From Anaerolineae bacterium (GTDB lineage Bacteria > Chloroflexota > Anaerolineae > Aggregatilineales > Phototrophicaceae): 64,000 bases of DNA. The stretch spans positions 186,001 to 250,000 of the forward strand of contig JAJECX010000001.1 of the NCBI GenBank assembly GCA_022821805.1, written 5' to 3'. The position numbers and the translations under genes are program-made. This document shows positions 26,708 through 35,046 of the stretch, in pieces. A model generated the notes under the pieces. It saw only the letters and a program-made list of their open reading frames with translations. It was not told the origin of the DNA and did no database searches. The first letter of the stretch is position 1, and every line of letters starts with the position of its first letter.

Positions 26708-27634
26708 ATGAAGTCAAAACCAGCAACGACCGACAGCGGCCGCTCTTCCAATTGGACGCTGACCAATAAGAGGCGCGAGGCAATTGCCGGCTACCTCTTC
26801 CTGGCGCCCTATCTGGTCTTCTTCCTCGTATTCTTAGCGGGACCGGTCATCTCCGCTTTTGTCACCGCCTTTGTCGAGTGGGAGTTGCTGCGCGGCACCT
26901 ACCGCTTCATCGGCTTGGAAAACTTCCAGTTGATGCTGGAAGACGACCTCTTCGGCATCGCCATGGGGAATTCGCTTTACTTCGCCTTGATGACCACCGC
27001 TGGAAATGTTGTGGTGGCATTGTGCGCGGCGCTGGCGCTGAAGAGCATTCGCCTGGGACATACGCTTTTCCGCGTGGTCATGTACGCGCCCGTTGTGCTT
27101 TCCATTTCTGTCATCGGGATCATCTTCAGCCGTCTGCTGGCGCCATTCGGCTTGCTGAACGCGGGCTTGGAACTGTTCGGGCATGATGGCTTCAATTACC
27201 TGGCTGATCCCAGTTTGGTGCTGCCATCGCTCTCGCTGACGACGATTTGGTGGGGCTTCGGCTTCCCCATGTTGATCTTTCTGGCGGCGCTCTACGCTGT
27301 GCCGGAAGCGCTATACGAAGCGGCGCGGATCGACGGCGCGGGCCGCTGGCAGATTCTGTGGCAAGTGACGCTGCCGCTCATCAGACCGGCGCTGCTCTTC
27401 ATCATCGTCACCCAGTTTATCGCCCATATCCAGGTCTTCGGGCAGCCTTACATCATGACCAACGGCGGCGGACCCGGCTACTCATCCTATACCATCGTTC
27501 TGCATATCTACCGCAACGCATTCAGTTATTATCACATGGGATATGCTGGCGCGATGGCGCTTTCGCTCGGCGTCGTCATGTTCATCTTCGCGTTGGTTCA
27601 GTTTCGGCTCTTGGGGCGCTACACGGAGTATTAG
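26708..27634 (+). CDS. ABC sugar transporter permease 1
   Basis: A 308-residue CUT1 permease of the MalF/UgpA type with six predicted membrane segments. The first is at about 28-52. The cytoplasmic EAA loop reads EALYEAARIDGAGRWQILWQVTLP, which docks on the ATPase subunit. No ATPase gene is present in this operon, so a shared MsmK/UgpC-like ATPase elsewhere is expected, as is usual for CUT1 systems. It is 128 bases after the binding protein and nine bases before permease 2. Confidence 0.92.
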   Translation: MKSKPATTDSGRSSNWTLTNKRREAIAGYLFLAPYLVFFLVFLAGPVISAFVTAFVEWELLRGTYRFIGLENFQLMLEDDLFGIAMGNSLYFALMTTAGNVVVALCAALALKSIRLGHTLFRVVMYAPVVLSISVIGIIFSRLLAPFGLLNAGLELFGHDGFNYLADPSLVLPSLSLTTIWWGFGFPMLIFLAALYAVPEALYEAARIDGAGRWQILWQVTLPLIRPALLFIIVTQFIAHIQVFGQPYIMTNGGGPGYSSYTIVLHIYRNAFSYYHMGYAGAMALSLGVVMFIFALVQFRLLGRYTEY

Positions 27635-27643
27635 CCATTCGTT

Positions 27644-28510
27644 ATGTATAGTGACAGTCACACCGTGCTCATGAAGCGTCTGAACAAGCTCGCCACTTAC
27701 GCTTTCCTGACGCTATTGCTGCTGATTGTGCTCTTCCCCACGGTATGGGTGGTGGGGCAATCCTTCATGCCCGAGGAACAGATTTTGAAGTGGCCCGTTC
27801 AGATCATTCCAGCCGAGCCGACGCTCGACAATTACATCGAGATTTTCACCACCAAGCTGTCGCGGCAAGAGCTGTCCTTGTTCCGCTGGCTATTCAACAG
27901 CCTCTACGTGACGACAATAAGCACCATCGGCGTCTTGCTGGTGACATCAATGGCGGGTTACGCGTTCGCGCGCCTGCGCTTCCCGGGCAAGCAGTTGCTA
28001 TTCTTCGGCTTGGGCGCGTCTTTCCTCGTGCCGGGCGTCATGCTGCTGATTCCCAGTTTCATGCTGATGCGCGCCCTCGGCTGGATCGACACGCACCACG
28101 CCCTGATTTGGCCGCCGCTGGCCGGCTTCTTCGGCGTCTTTTTCATGCGCCAATTCTTCCTCGCCATCCCGAGCGAACTAGCGGAAGCGGCTGTCATTGA
28201 CGGCGCCTCCGCCTTCGGCATCTATTGGCGCGTCTTTCTGCCGCTCTCGCGCCCGGCGGTGGCGACGCTGGGCATCTTCACTTTCCTCTTCATCTGGAAC
28301 GATTTCACCTGGCCCCTGGTCGTGCTCAATTCCGATGAGATGCGCACCCTGCCGGTCGGGCTGGTGGTCTTCCTGGGCGAATATTGGAGCTATCAGGGGA
28401 TCGTCATGGCGGGCGCGGTGGTGAGCTCGGCGCCGGTGCTGGTCGTTTACATCATCTTCCAGCGGCAGATCACGCGCGCGGTCATGGCGACTGGTTTTGG
28501 CGGGCGGTAA
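27644..28510 (+). CDS. ABC sugar transporter permease 2
   Basis: A 288-residue CUT1 permease of the MalG/UgpE type. The periplasm-facing start is followed by TYAFLTLLLLIVLFP, and the EAA loop reads ELAEAAVIDGASAFGIYWRVFLPL. The motif WNDFTWPLVVLN near residue 225 is typical. It forms a heterodimeric pore with permease 1. The start could be ATG 27644 or the Met nine codons downstream; neither has a strong ribosome-binding site, suggesting coupling to permease 1. Confidence 0.91.
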   Translation: MYSDSHTVLMKRLNKLATYAFLTLLLLIVLFPTVWVVGQSFMPEEQILKWPVQIIPAEPTLDNYIEIFTTKLSRQELSLFRWLFNSLYVTTISTIGVLLVTSMAGYAFARLRFPGKQLLFFGLGASFLVPGVMLLIPSFMLMRALGWIDTHHALIWPPLAGFFGVFFMRQFFLAIPSELAEAAVIDGASAFGIYWRVFLPLSRPAVATLGIFTFLFIWNDFTWPLVVLNSDEMRTLPVGLVVFLGEYWSYQGIVMAGAVVSSAPVLVVYIIFQRQITRAVMATGFGGR

Positions 28511-28531
28511 GTCAATTCACGAAGCGTACGG

Positions 28532-29680
28532 TTAGCCAGTCTTCATGAGTTCGTCGAGCATTTCCAAGTCTACAATGGCTGCGAAGTCATGTTCTTCCAA
28601 ATCGGTTAATCTGTCCCATTCTTGGACTGACATCCGTAATGTGGCTATCTCTAGTTCATAACCCTCAAGCCGCTGTAAATACTCGATTAGCAACTCCGCC
28701 ATCGTGAGTGCCGTAAGGTGGTCAATCGGTTTATCGCTCTTTATCGCGTCTAGCAATCCTGGACTGAGCGCGCCTATCGCTTTTCCGTTCCAAAAGTCGT
28801 ATCGCCTCTCTTCAATGAGTTCAAGCAGAATATTGTGCTTACCTCGTAGCCACTCTTCAATGAGAAGATATCGCTGAAAGTCTTCTTTGCTTACATCTTT
28901 GTTAAAGTACATTGCGGGGAACTCGCCGAGCAGTTTCTCTACGAATGTTCGAACGTGCATCCTATAGTCATTGACACATTGCTTCAGTCGGCTCTTTGCG
29001 GCATTCAACTGATCGGTGTCAAGATAGCTGCGTACATGCAATATGTCTAACTGCATCGTACTTACGAGACAATGAATGGCGCCATGTGTTTGTGACGATG
29101 TCAATCTGCCCGCGCTTAACAGGTCTTCGAAATCTCTTAGCAAGTTCTTTCGAGCTTTAAGTACGGGCAATACAGCAAGCTGTGCTGCCACATTCTGGCG
29201 ATCATCCGATAGATGTTTAAGCATGCCCAAGTATTCAATCACCGATTCCCGTTCAATGGTGCGATCCCGTTCTGCTTCCGATTTGACCAACTCCGCTATA
29301 TGATTTGCATTGTCAACCATTGTGACGAAGGAAATTGCTCCCAAACCAAGATTCAAAACGCCAGTGACGACTGCAAGTCTTGAAAGTCGCTGGATAACAT
29401 GCATTTCTCGCATTAGCAGATGATGACTGCGAGCGGTCACGGCGGCGTCCAACACGCCGGTGGCCACGGCCGCCAATCCACCGCTTCTCTTTTGCAAGAC
29501 TTGTAGGAAACCAGTAGTTAGTTCGGGGTCGCTGAAAACGAGTTGACCAGATTCTCTTAGCCAGGCGACGATTTTCTTGCTGGCTGCGTCACGAATAATT
29601 CCTCCGACTCGCTCCAATCGGCCGCTGGCGAGACCGAGGGCAATTTGCGCAGGAAGCTCGAAATATACTTTGAGTGGCAT
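28532..29680 (-). CDS. hypothetical protein with one membrane segment
   Basis: I do not recognise this 382-residue protein. The N-terminal 95 residues look globular (QIALGLASGRLERVGGIIRDA and related), a hydrophobic stretch at about 105-124 (VVTGVLNLGLGAISFVTMV) may cross or dip into the membrane, and the remainder is strongly helical and charged, with possible coiled-coil. Base composition is visibly more AT-rich than in adjacent genes, and it lies alone between the transporter operon and the esterases. Both points suggest acquisition by transfer. AAAGG precedes ATG 29680 with good spacing, and the upstream 167 bases are AT-rich. Confidence 0.75.
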   Translation of the reverse strand: MPLKVYFELPAQIALGLASGRLERVGGIIRDAASKKIVAWLRESGQLVFSDPELTTGFLQVLQKRSGGLAAVATGVLDAAVTARSHHLLMREMHVIQRLSRLAVVTGVLNLGLGAISFVTMVDNANHIAELVKSEAERDRTIERESVIEYLGMLKHLSDDRQNVAAQLAVLPVLKARKNLLRDFEDLLSAGRLTSSQTHGAIHCLVSTMQLDILHVRSYLDTDQLNAAKSRLKQCVNDYRMHVRTFVEKLLGEFPAMYFNKDVSKEDFQRYLLIEEWLRGKHNILLELIEERRYDFWNGKAIGALSPGLLDAIKSDKPIDHLTALTMAELLIEYLQRLEGYELEIATLRMSVQEWDRLTDLEEHDFAAIVDLEMLDELMKTG

Positions 29681-29847
29681 TTTGGACCTTTCTTTACGTG
29701 AGCAAATGTAACATATTAAGTTTGCAAGTTTACCAGATAAGCTGCCATGTCTCTATACATTTCGTTGCTATGATGTTGGCAGTGCGATAAGCTCAACCTA
29801 ATGCTAAGGGAAAACCAGACTTCTATTGCAAATTCTGGAGAAAGTAA

Positions 29848-30795
29848 ATGTCCTTCATCGACCAAGTAGACCCCGAAATCGTCGGCGCCCTCACTGCCCA
29901 GCAGGCCGAACGCTACCGCACAATCGGCGACAATCCGCCTTTGGCAAGAGCGATGACCGACGCGGTCAACCGCGAAAGCCGCGCCAACCTCCCGCCGACG
30001 GACGTCGAGATTTCTGAATTGACGATTCCAGGTCCCGATTGCGATATCCCGCTCGCCATCTATCAGCCGCCAAGTCCCGGGCCGCGCGGAGGGCTACTCT
30101 GGTTTCACGGCGGTGGCTACATCGTTGGCGACGAGCGCGACGACGCGCGCTGCATCGAAATCGCTGAATTCGTCGGCTGTACCGTTGTCTCGGTGGGCTA
30201 TCGTCTTGCCCCCGAAGCGACCTTCAGGGAGATCATCTCCGATAGCTTCGCAGCGCTGAACTGGATGGTGGACCGCGCTTCCGAGCTTGGGATCGACAGG
30301 CGTCGCGTCGCCATCGGTGGGCGCAGCGCCGGCGGCGGCTTATCGGCTGGTTTGGCGCTTTACAACCGCGACAACAAGGGTCCCGAACTGGCCTTCCAAC
30401 TGCTAATCTACCCGATGCTTGACGACCGACATGAGACGCCCTCCAGTCGCGAGATTACGCATCCTACCGTCTGGAATCGGGACGTATCCATAAAAGCCTG
30501 GAAGATGTACTTGGGTGACGACTTCGGAAGCGACGACGTATCGCCCTACGCGGCGCCGACGCGCGCAGAAGACCTCAGCGGGTTGCCGCCGGCTTTGATC
30601 ACCGTCGGCATGCTGGACTTGTTCCGCGATGAGAATATCGATTACGCCCAAAGCCTGATGGCGGCCGGCGTGGCAACCGACTTGCAAGTTTACGCCAGGG
30701 TGTATCATGGCGCGGAATCGAAGGCGCCGGATGCCAATGTCAGCAAACGCATGCGCCTGGGCTACCTCGAGCCCTTAAAGCGCGCGATCTGCTGA
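29848..30795 (+). CDS. alpha/beta hydrolase fold-3 esterase, tandem copy 1
   Basis: A 315-residue esterase of the hormone-sensitive-lipase family. The oxyanion-hole motif HGGGY is at 87-91, the nucleophile elbow is GGRSAGGG with Ser160, and the acid and His are expected in MLDLFRDEN and VYHGAES. Among the three tandem copies this one has diverged most: the elbow has Arg before the Ser, and the end is LEPLKRAIC. GGAGAAAG lies upstream of ATG 29848. No signal peptide is present, so the enzyme should act on small esters in the cytoplasm. Confidence 0.9.
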   Translation: MSFIDQVDPEIVGALTAQQAERYRTIGDNPPLARAMTDAVNRESRANLPPTDVEISELTIPGPDCDIPLAIYQPPSPGPRGGLLWFHGGGYIVGDERDDARCIEIAEFVGCTVVSVGYRLAPEATFREIISDSFAALNWMVDRASELGIDRRRVAIGGRSAGGGLSAGLALYNRDNKGPELAFQLLIYPMLDDRHETPSSREITHPTVWNRDVSIKAWKMYLGDDFGSDDVSPYAAPTRAEDLSGLPPALITVGMLDLFRDENIDYAQSLMAAGVATDLQVYARVYHGAESKAPDANVSKRMRLGYLEPLKRAIC

Positions 30796-30866
30796 CCGCT
30801 ACGGACCGAATGGGCAGTCGCCATAAGGGTCCGACTTATCTTGCTTGACACCTAAGGAGCAGACTC

Positions 30867-31814
30867 ATGTCCTTCCTCGACCAAGTAGACCCCGAACTCG
30901 TCCACGCAGTCGACGTGATGCCGGCTGAGCGCTTTATCGCCATCGGAGAAGACGTGCCCAAAGCGCGACAAATGACGGAAGACTACCAAAGCAAATTGCG
31001 GGGCGCGCTACCATATACTGATGTGACGATTGAAGAGACTGCCTTCGTTGGACCAGACCGCGACATTCCCGTGGTCGTCTACCAGCCGACGAATCCGGCG
31101 CCGCGCGGGGGACTGCTGTGGATGCACGGCGGCGGCTACATCGTGGGCACGGCGCGCGCTGACTATCACGGTATTGGATTCGCCGAGCACGCGGGCTGCA
31201 CGGTCGTTTCGGTTGATTATCGCTTGGCGCCCGAATCGACCTATAAAGAAAGCATCGCCGATTGTTTCGCGGCGTTGAACTGGATGGTGGATAATGCGGG
31301 AGAGTTGGGAATCGACCGGGAGCGCATCGCCATCGGCGGCGGCAGCGCCGGCGGGGGATTAACGGCCGGCCTGGCGCATTATAACCGCGACCATGGCGGT
31401 CCGGCGCTAAAGCTGCAGCTGCTGCTTTACCCGATGATCGACGATACCCATGACACGCCATCGGGACATGAAATCACCCATCCCACTGTGTGGCATCGAA
31501 AGGTGTCCTTTGAAGCCTGGAAGATGTATCTCGGCGATGAGTACGGGACAGATGATGTGTCACCCTACGCGGCGGCGGCGCGCGCGACGGATTTCAGCAA
31601 TTTGCCGCCCGCCTTTGTCACGGTGGGCGCCTTGGATTTGTTTCGCGACGAGAATATCGACTATGCGCAGCGCTTGATGGCAGCTGGTGTGCCGACGGAT
31701 TTGCAGGTATATCCGGGAATGATTCACGGCGCCGAAATGTCCGCGCCCGAAGCGGCCGTCAGCAGGCGGATGCGAACTGAATATCGCGACGCAGTGAAAC
31801 GCGCCATCGGTTGA
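30867..31814 (+). CDS. alpha/beta hydrolase fold-3 esterase, tandem copy 2
   Basis: A second 315-residue member with HGGGY at 87-91, GGGSAGGG with Ser160 and His in MIHGAEM. It lies 71 bases after copy 1 and has its own AAGGAG site. The N-terminus MSFLDQVDPELV is almost the same as copy 1. It shares a stretch of about 62 identical bases (31523-31584) with copy 3, far above the similarity of surrounding sequence. Confidence 0.9.
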   Translation: MSFLDQVDPELVHAVDVMPAERFIAIGEDVPKARQMTEDYQSKLRGALPYTDVTIEETAFVGPDRDIPVVVYQPTNPAPRGGLLWMHGGGYIVGTARADYHGIGFAEHAGCTVVSVDYRLAPESTYKESIADCFAALNWMVDNAGELGIDRERIAIGGGSAGGGLTAGLAHYNRDHGGPALKLQLLLYPMIDDTHDTPSGHEITHPTVWHRKVSFEAWKMYLGDEYGTDDVSPYAAAARATDFSNLPPAFVTVGALDLFRDENIDYAQRLMAAGVPTDLQVYPGMIHGAEMSAPEAAVSRRMRTEYRDAVKRAIG

Positions 31815-31875
31815 GCTCGTTGAAGCAAGCGGGCAACAGCTGAACGATTGCGCCTGAAGCGCTGGGAGAAACGCC

Positions 31876-32823
31876 ATGTCTTTTCTCGCTGGAGTAGACC
31901 CCGAAATCGCGCGCGGACTGGACTTTTTCTCGGTTGAACTGATGAATGCGGTCGGTGACGATCCGCCGAAAGCGCGCGAGATGTACCAGCCGATTTGGGA
32001 TGCCCTCGCGGAGGAATTGCAGCCATCTGAAATCGAAATTGAAGAGCGGATGATCGCCGGCGCCGATGGCGAGATTATGGTTGCAATCTATCAGCCGCCG
32101 ACGCCGGCGCCGCGCGGCGCCTTGCTCTGGATTCATGGCGGCGGCTACATCATCGGCTCGGGACGAAACGATCCGCATGGCATCGGCTTTTCCGAGCATG
32201 TCGGCTGCACGGTCGTCTCGGTGGATTATCGCCTCGCGCCTGAGCACAGCTATCGGGAAGCCCTCAGCGATTGTGTTGGCGCGCTGAATTGGATATTCGA
32301 CAAGGCCAGCGACCTGGGTGTCGATCCTACGCGAATCGCTATCGGCGGCGCGAGCGCGGGCGGCGGCTTAACCGCTGGCGTCTCTTTACACAATCGTGAT
32401 CACGCCGCGCATGATGTCGCCTTCCAACTGTTGATTTACCCGATGCTTGACGATACGCATGACACGCCTTCCGGGCACGCGATTACGCATCCCACGGTAT
32501 GGAACCGTGAACTGTCTTTCAAAGCCTGGAGGATGTATCTCGGCGATGAGTACGGGACAGATGATGTGTCACCCTACGCGGCGGCGGCGCGCGCTGAGGA
32601 CTTAACCGGCTTGCCGCCGGCGCTGGTCACCGTGGGCGCGATGGACTTGTTTCGCGACGAGAATATCGAATATGCGCAGCGCTTGATGGCGGCGGGAGTC
32701 CCTACCGACTTGCAAGTCTACGCCGGGATGTACCACGGCGCCGAAATGTCGGTGCCCGAAGCGGCGGTCAGCAGGCGGATGCGGCTTGGCTATCGCGATG
32801 CCTTGAAGCGGGCGATCGGTTGA
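31876..32823 (+). CDS. alpha/beta hydrolase fold-3 esterase, tandem copy 3
   Basis: A third 315-residue member, with HGGGY at 87-91, GGASAGGG with Ser160 and His in MYHGAEM. It follows copy 2 by 61 bases. The N-terminal cap (FFSVELMNAVGDDPPKAREMYQ) differs most from its siblings, which suggests a different substrate pocket, while the catalytic core and C-terminus are close to copy 2. The identical tract with copy 2 is at 32532-32593. Confidence 0.9.
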   Translation: MSFLAGVDPEIARGLDFFSVELMNAVGDDPPKAREMYQPIWDALAEELQPSEIEIEERMIAGADGEIMVAIYQPPTPAPRGALLWIHGGGYIIGSGRNDPHGIGFSEHVGCTVVSVDYRLAPEHSYREALSDCVGALNWIFDKASDLGVDPTRIAIGGASAGGGLTAGVSLHNRDHAAHDVAFQLLIYPMLDDTHDTPSGHAITHPTVWNRELSFKAWRMYLGDEYGTDDVSPYAAAARAEDLTGLPPALVTVGAMDLFRDENIEYAQRLMAAGVPTDLQVYAGMYHGAEMSVPEAAVSRRMRLGYRDALKRAIG

Positions 32824-32838
32824 TCAACGGGCCTCATA

Positions 32839-32866
32839 GGGGCGCTTTGCACAGAAAAAGCGCCCC
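32839..32866. terminator. terminator-like hairpin between esterase 3 and tRNA-Lys
   Basis: GGGGCGCTTT (32839-32848) pairs perfectly with AAAGCGCCCC (32857-32866) around an eight-base loop. It lies between the convergent esterase and tRNA genes and could end transcription from both sides, although neither flank has a long T-run. Confidence 0.5.
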
Positions 32867-32893
32867 CGCGCGAGACGACCGAACCGCGTTCTG

Positions 32894-32967
32894 TGACCCT
32901 GGAAGGACTCGAACCTTCAACCTAACGATTAAGAGTCGCTTGCTCTGCCAAATTGAGCTACAGGGCC
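32894..32967 (-). tRNA. tRNA-Lys (anticodon CTT)
   Basis: A 74-base cloverleaf on the minus strand. The acceptor stem is GGCCCTG with CAGGGTC, the D arm TAGCTCAATTTGGCAGAGC, the anticodon stem AGCGA/TCGTT with loop CTCTTAA giving anticodon CTT, and the T arm contains GGTTCGAGTCC. The discriminator is A and the CCA end is not encoded. The remaining 298 bases up to the next gene hold no gene I can support. Confidence 0.95.
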
Positions 32968-33265
32968 TCTCAAATTGCGCGGCGCGAAACAAAATTATAG
33001 TGCCCCACAGGCGGGGCGGGCAAGGGCAGAATAGCGCTGCGCTCGCCAAATGCCCTTATGCGATGTGTACAGATTCGTTTTGAAATGTTTCGTCAGTTCA
33101 TTTACGCGGTTACAATGAGAATAGATGATTTCATTCCGAGCGTTTCGCTTGGAGGCGCAAAGCCATCGCGCGATTGACCCCTTGGAACATAAAAACCGCG
33201 CACCGCGCCGTCCGCTTTGGTGAGGACCAATCCCGAGAAATTGATAGTTGCATAGAAGGCGTATC

Positions 33266-34288
33266 ATGGCGAAACGCGTACTCATCATCGGCGGCACTCG
33301 CAATATGGGTTTCTATTTGTCCCAACGGCTGGCGCAGGCCGGCAGCGATTTGACGCTGTTGAATCGCGGGATTACCAAAGACGAATTGCCACATTCAATC
33401 CACCGCCTGCACGCCGATCGCAGCGATCACAAGCAGATGCGGCGAGCGCTCTTGGCGAAATCATTTGATGTCGTTATTGACTTTGTCATGTACCGCGGGG
33501 ACGAGGCGCGGACGGCAATTGAGCTGTTTCGCGACAATGTCGAGCATTACATCTTCCTGAGCACCGGGCAGGTCTATCTGGTGAGAGAGGGTTTGCAGCG
33601 GCCCTTCCGCGAAGATGACTATGATGGGCGGACCATGCCCGCGCCCAAAAAGAATTCCTACGCCTACGAGGAATGGCGCTACGGAATAGACAAGCGCGAC
33701 GTGGAGGATCAGCTAGCAGCCGCTTGGGAGCAGTGGCGCTTCCCGGCTACAATCTTGCGCTTGCCGATGGTCAACAGCGCGCGCGATCCCTATAACCGGC
33801 TGTTCAACTACTATCTTAGACTACGCGACGGCGGTGCGATTCTCGTGCCGGAAACGCCCAATTATGCGCTGAACCACGTATACGCGCTGGATGTGGTAGA
33901 TATTATCGAGCAGCTGATAGAAACGGGGCAGGGGAAGGGGCGCGCGTTTAACATTGCCCAGGACGAGCGGGTCAGCCACGCAGAGTTTTTGGCGATCCTG
34001 GCAGCAATCATGGGCACGAATGCGCATAGCCACGTCGCCAAGCGCAGCGAACTGGTGGCAGGCGGTTTCATGCCCGATTGCTCTCCCTTCAGCGAGCGTT
34101 GGATGAGCGACCTTGACAACAGCCGCAGCAAAGCGGAGCTCGGCTTCAGCTACACGCCGCTGCGCGACTACTTGCGGGAGATCGTTGCCAATTTTGACAC
34201 GCATACAATCGCGCCGCCGCTAACATACCGCCGCCGCCAGGCCGAACTGAACTTCGCGGAGCGTCAGGCTGCGCAATCACATACTTGA
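33266..34288 (+). CDS. NAD-dependent epimerase/dehydratase (extended SDR)
   Basis: A 340-residue extended SDR. The Rossmann motif reads VLIIGGTRNMGFYLSQRL, an atypical GGTRxxG pattern seen in isoflavone-reductase-like and RNA-binding-like (CSP41-type) members. The downstream FLSTGQVYLV and SYAYEEWRYGIDKR segments take the place of the classical Ser and Tyr-x3-Lys positions, and YRGDEA and ALNHVYALDV support the family. Substrate is unknown; a nucleotide sugar is possible. ATG 33266 has GAAGG upstream and was preferred over a TTG at 33248. Confidence 0.85.
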   Translation: MAKRVLIIGGTRNMGFYLSQRLAQAGSDLTLLNRGITKDELPHSIHRLHADRSDHKQMRRALLAKSFDVVIDFVMYRGDEARTAIELFRDNVEHYIFLSTGQVYLVREGLQRPFREDDYDGRTMPAPKKNSYAYEEWRYGIDKRDVEDQLAAAWEQWRFPATILRLPMVNSARDPYNRLFNYYLRLRDGGAILVPETPNYALNHVYALDVVDIIEQLIETGQGKGRAFNIAQDERVSHAEFLAILAAIMGTNAHSHVAKRSELVAGGFMPDCSPFSERWMSDLDNSRSKAELGFSYTPLRDYLREIVANFDTHTIAPPLTYRRRQAELNFAERQAAQSHT

Positions 34289-34459
34289 AGTCCTTGGATT
34301 CCCTTTTGCGCGCGGGCGCGGCTGCGCAACTTGCCGACCTAGGCGACACGGAACAAGGTAGACTGCAATTGACCAGTCATAAATCGGTGGCAGGCTGTAA
34401 CGATTTCGTTATCACTAAACCGTAAGATAGGTGGCAAATCAAGAAGGGAAGGAGCGGAT

Positions 34460-34885
34460 ATGCGATCAACGATCAGATTGGCGCTGCTGCTGGTGGTTGG
34501 AGTGCTTGCCGTCAGCGGCTGCTCGGCGGTTCGGTCGCTTTTGGCCGGCGATTCGGGGACGGCTGATTCAGCGGCTCCCGAAGCGGTTGCCGAGCCTAGT
34601 GTGCCCCGATTCACATTTTACGAGTCCTGGGCCTCCTGGTGACCGACCTGCAGACGCAATCAGCCCACCGTGAGTGGACTGCAAGAAACGTATTCCGGGC
34701 GGATCGACTTTGTTGTGCTAGACGTAGATAATTCGAACCACGATGCCAAGCGAGCCGAGTTGGGCTCAACCGCGCAAGCGCAGTACTTCTTGGTCAATTC
34801 CGACGGCGAAATCGTAAGCCGATGGTTTGGCGTTCTCAACGACGGAAACGTCCGGTCTGAGCTGGATCGCCTGCTGCAGAGCTGA
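34460..34885 (+). CDS. thioredoxin-like lipoprotein with in-frame UGA, probable selenoprotein (UxxC)
   Basis: A frame of 141 residues if the UGA at 34640-34642 is read as selenocysteine. The signal peptide ends in VLAVSGC with lipidated Cys21. The thioredoxin-like domain begins FTFYESWASW, and the UGA (residue 61) stands exactly where the first active-site Cys of WCxxC belongs, followed by P-T-Cys64. The frame then continues as a normal thioredoxin fold (RIDFVVLDVDN, AQYFLVNSDGEIVSRWFG) to a TGA at 34883-34885. A hairpin just after the UGA fits a bacterial SECIS. GGAAGGAG precedes the ATG and a terminator follows. The alternative is a nonsense mutation of TGC or TGT, but the rest is undamaged. 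Confidence 0.75.
34661..34681 (+). promoter_or_regulatory. candidate bacterial SECIS hairpin
   Basis: CAG (34661-34663) pairs with CTG (34679-34681), then after one C-A mismatch CCAC (34665-34668) pairs with GTGG (34674-34677), closing a five-base loop CGTGA. The loop starts 26 bases after the UGA and has G in its second position. This agrees, as I recall it, with the bacterial SECIS consensus (loop 16-37 bases from the UGA, a G among the first two loop bases). Confidence 0.55.
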
Positions 34886-34890
34886 ATGCG

Positions 34891-34918
34891 GGAGTGGGGA
34901 TCCTTCTCCGCTCCTTTT
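34891..34918 (+). terminator. intrinsic terminator after the thioredoxin-like gene
   Basis: GGAGTGGGGA (34891-34900) pairs with TCTCCGCTCC (34905-34914) with two G-U pairs around a TCCT loop and is followed by TTTT, six bases after the stop codon. This supports 34460-34885 as one complete transcription unit. Confidence 0.75.
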
Positions 34919-35008
34919 CACATTCTCCTAAAGGGCAAGGCTTTAATTTCCCCAATTTTTCGCCGGTAGTTTGGGCTGGCGACTGGCTGATTGCTCCCTT
35001 GCGCCTGC

Positions 35009-35014
35009 TATAAT
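35009..35014 (+). promoter_or_regulatory. -10 box of the giant lipoprotein gene
   Basis: A perfect TATAAT lies 38 bases before the GTG start. No -35 hexamer is evident at the expected distance. Confidence 0.45.
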
Positions 35015-35046
35015 CACTTCTGATCTTATACAGATAGAAACGTAGA

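Larger units (their letters stand above)
29848..32823 (+). repeat. tandem gene triplication, period about 1.01 kb
   Basis: Three paralogous genes of identical length start 1019 and 1009 bases apart in the same orientation, with no insertions or deletions between coding regions. Confidence 0.85.

Noticed and set aside
28532-32823. Mobile element or genomic island ends around the orphan gene and tRNA-Lys
   Set aside because: No integrase, transposase or repeat of the tRNA 3' end was found nearby; only base composition of one gene is unusual.
32820-33083. A plus-strand frame across the tRNA-Lys region
   Set aside because: It reads the complement of a perfect tRNA and has no start signal.
34640-34642. 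Simple nonsense mutation or two separate small genes in the thioredoxin-like unit
   Set aside because: Not excluded, but the UGA sits exactly at the first active-site Cys, the frame is otherwise clean and a SECIS-like hairpin follows; the second half has no ribosome-binding site of its own.
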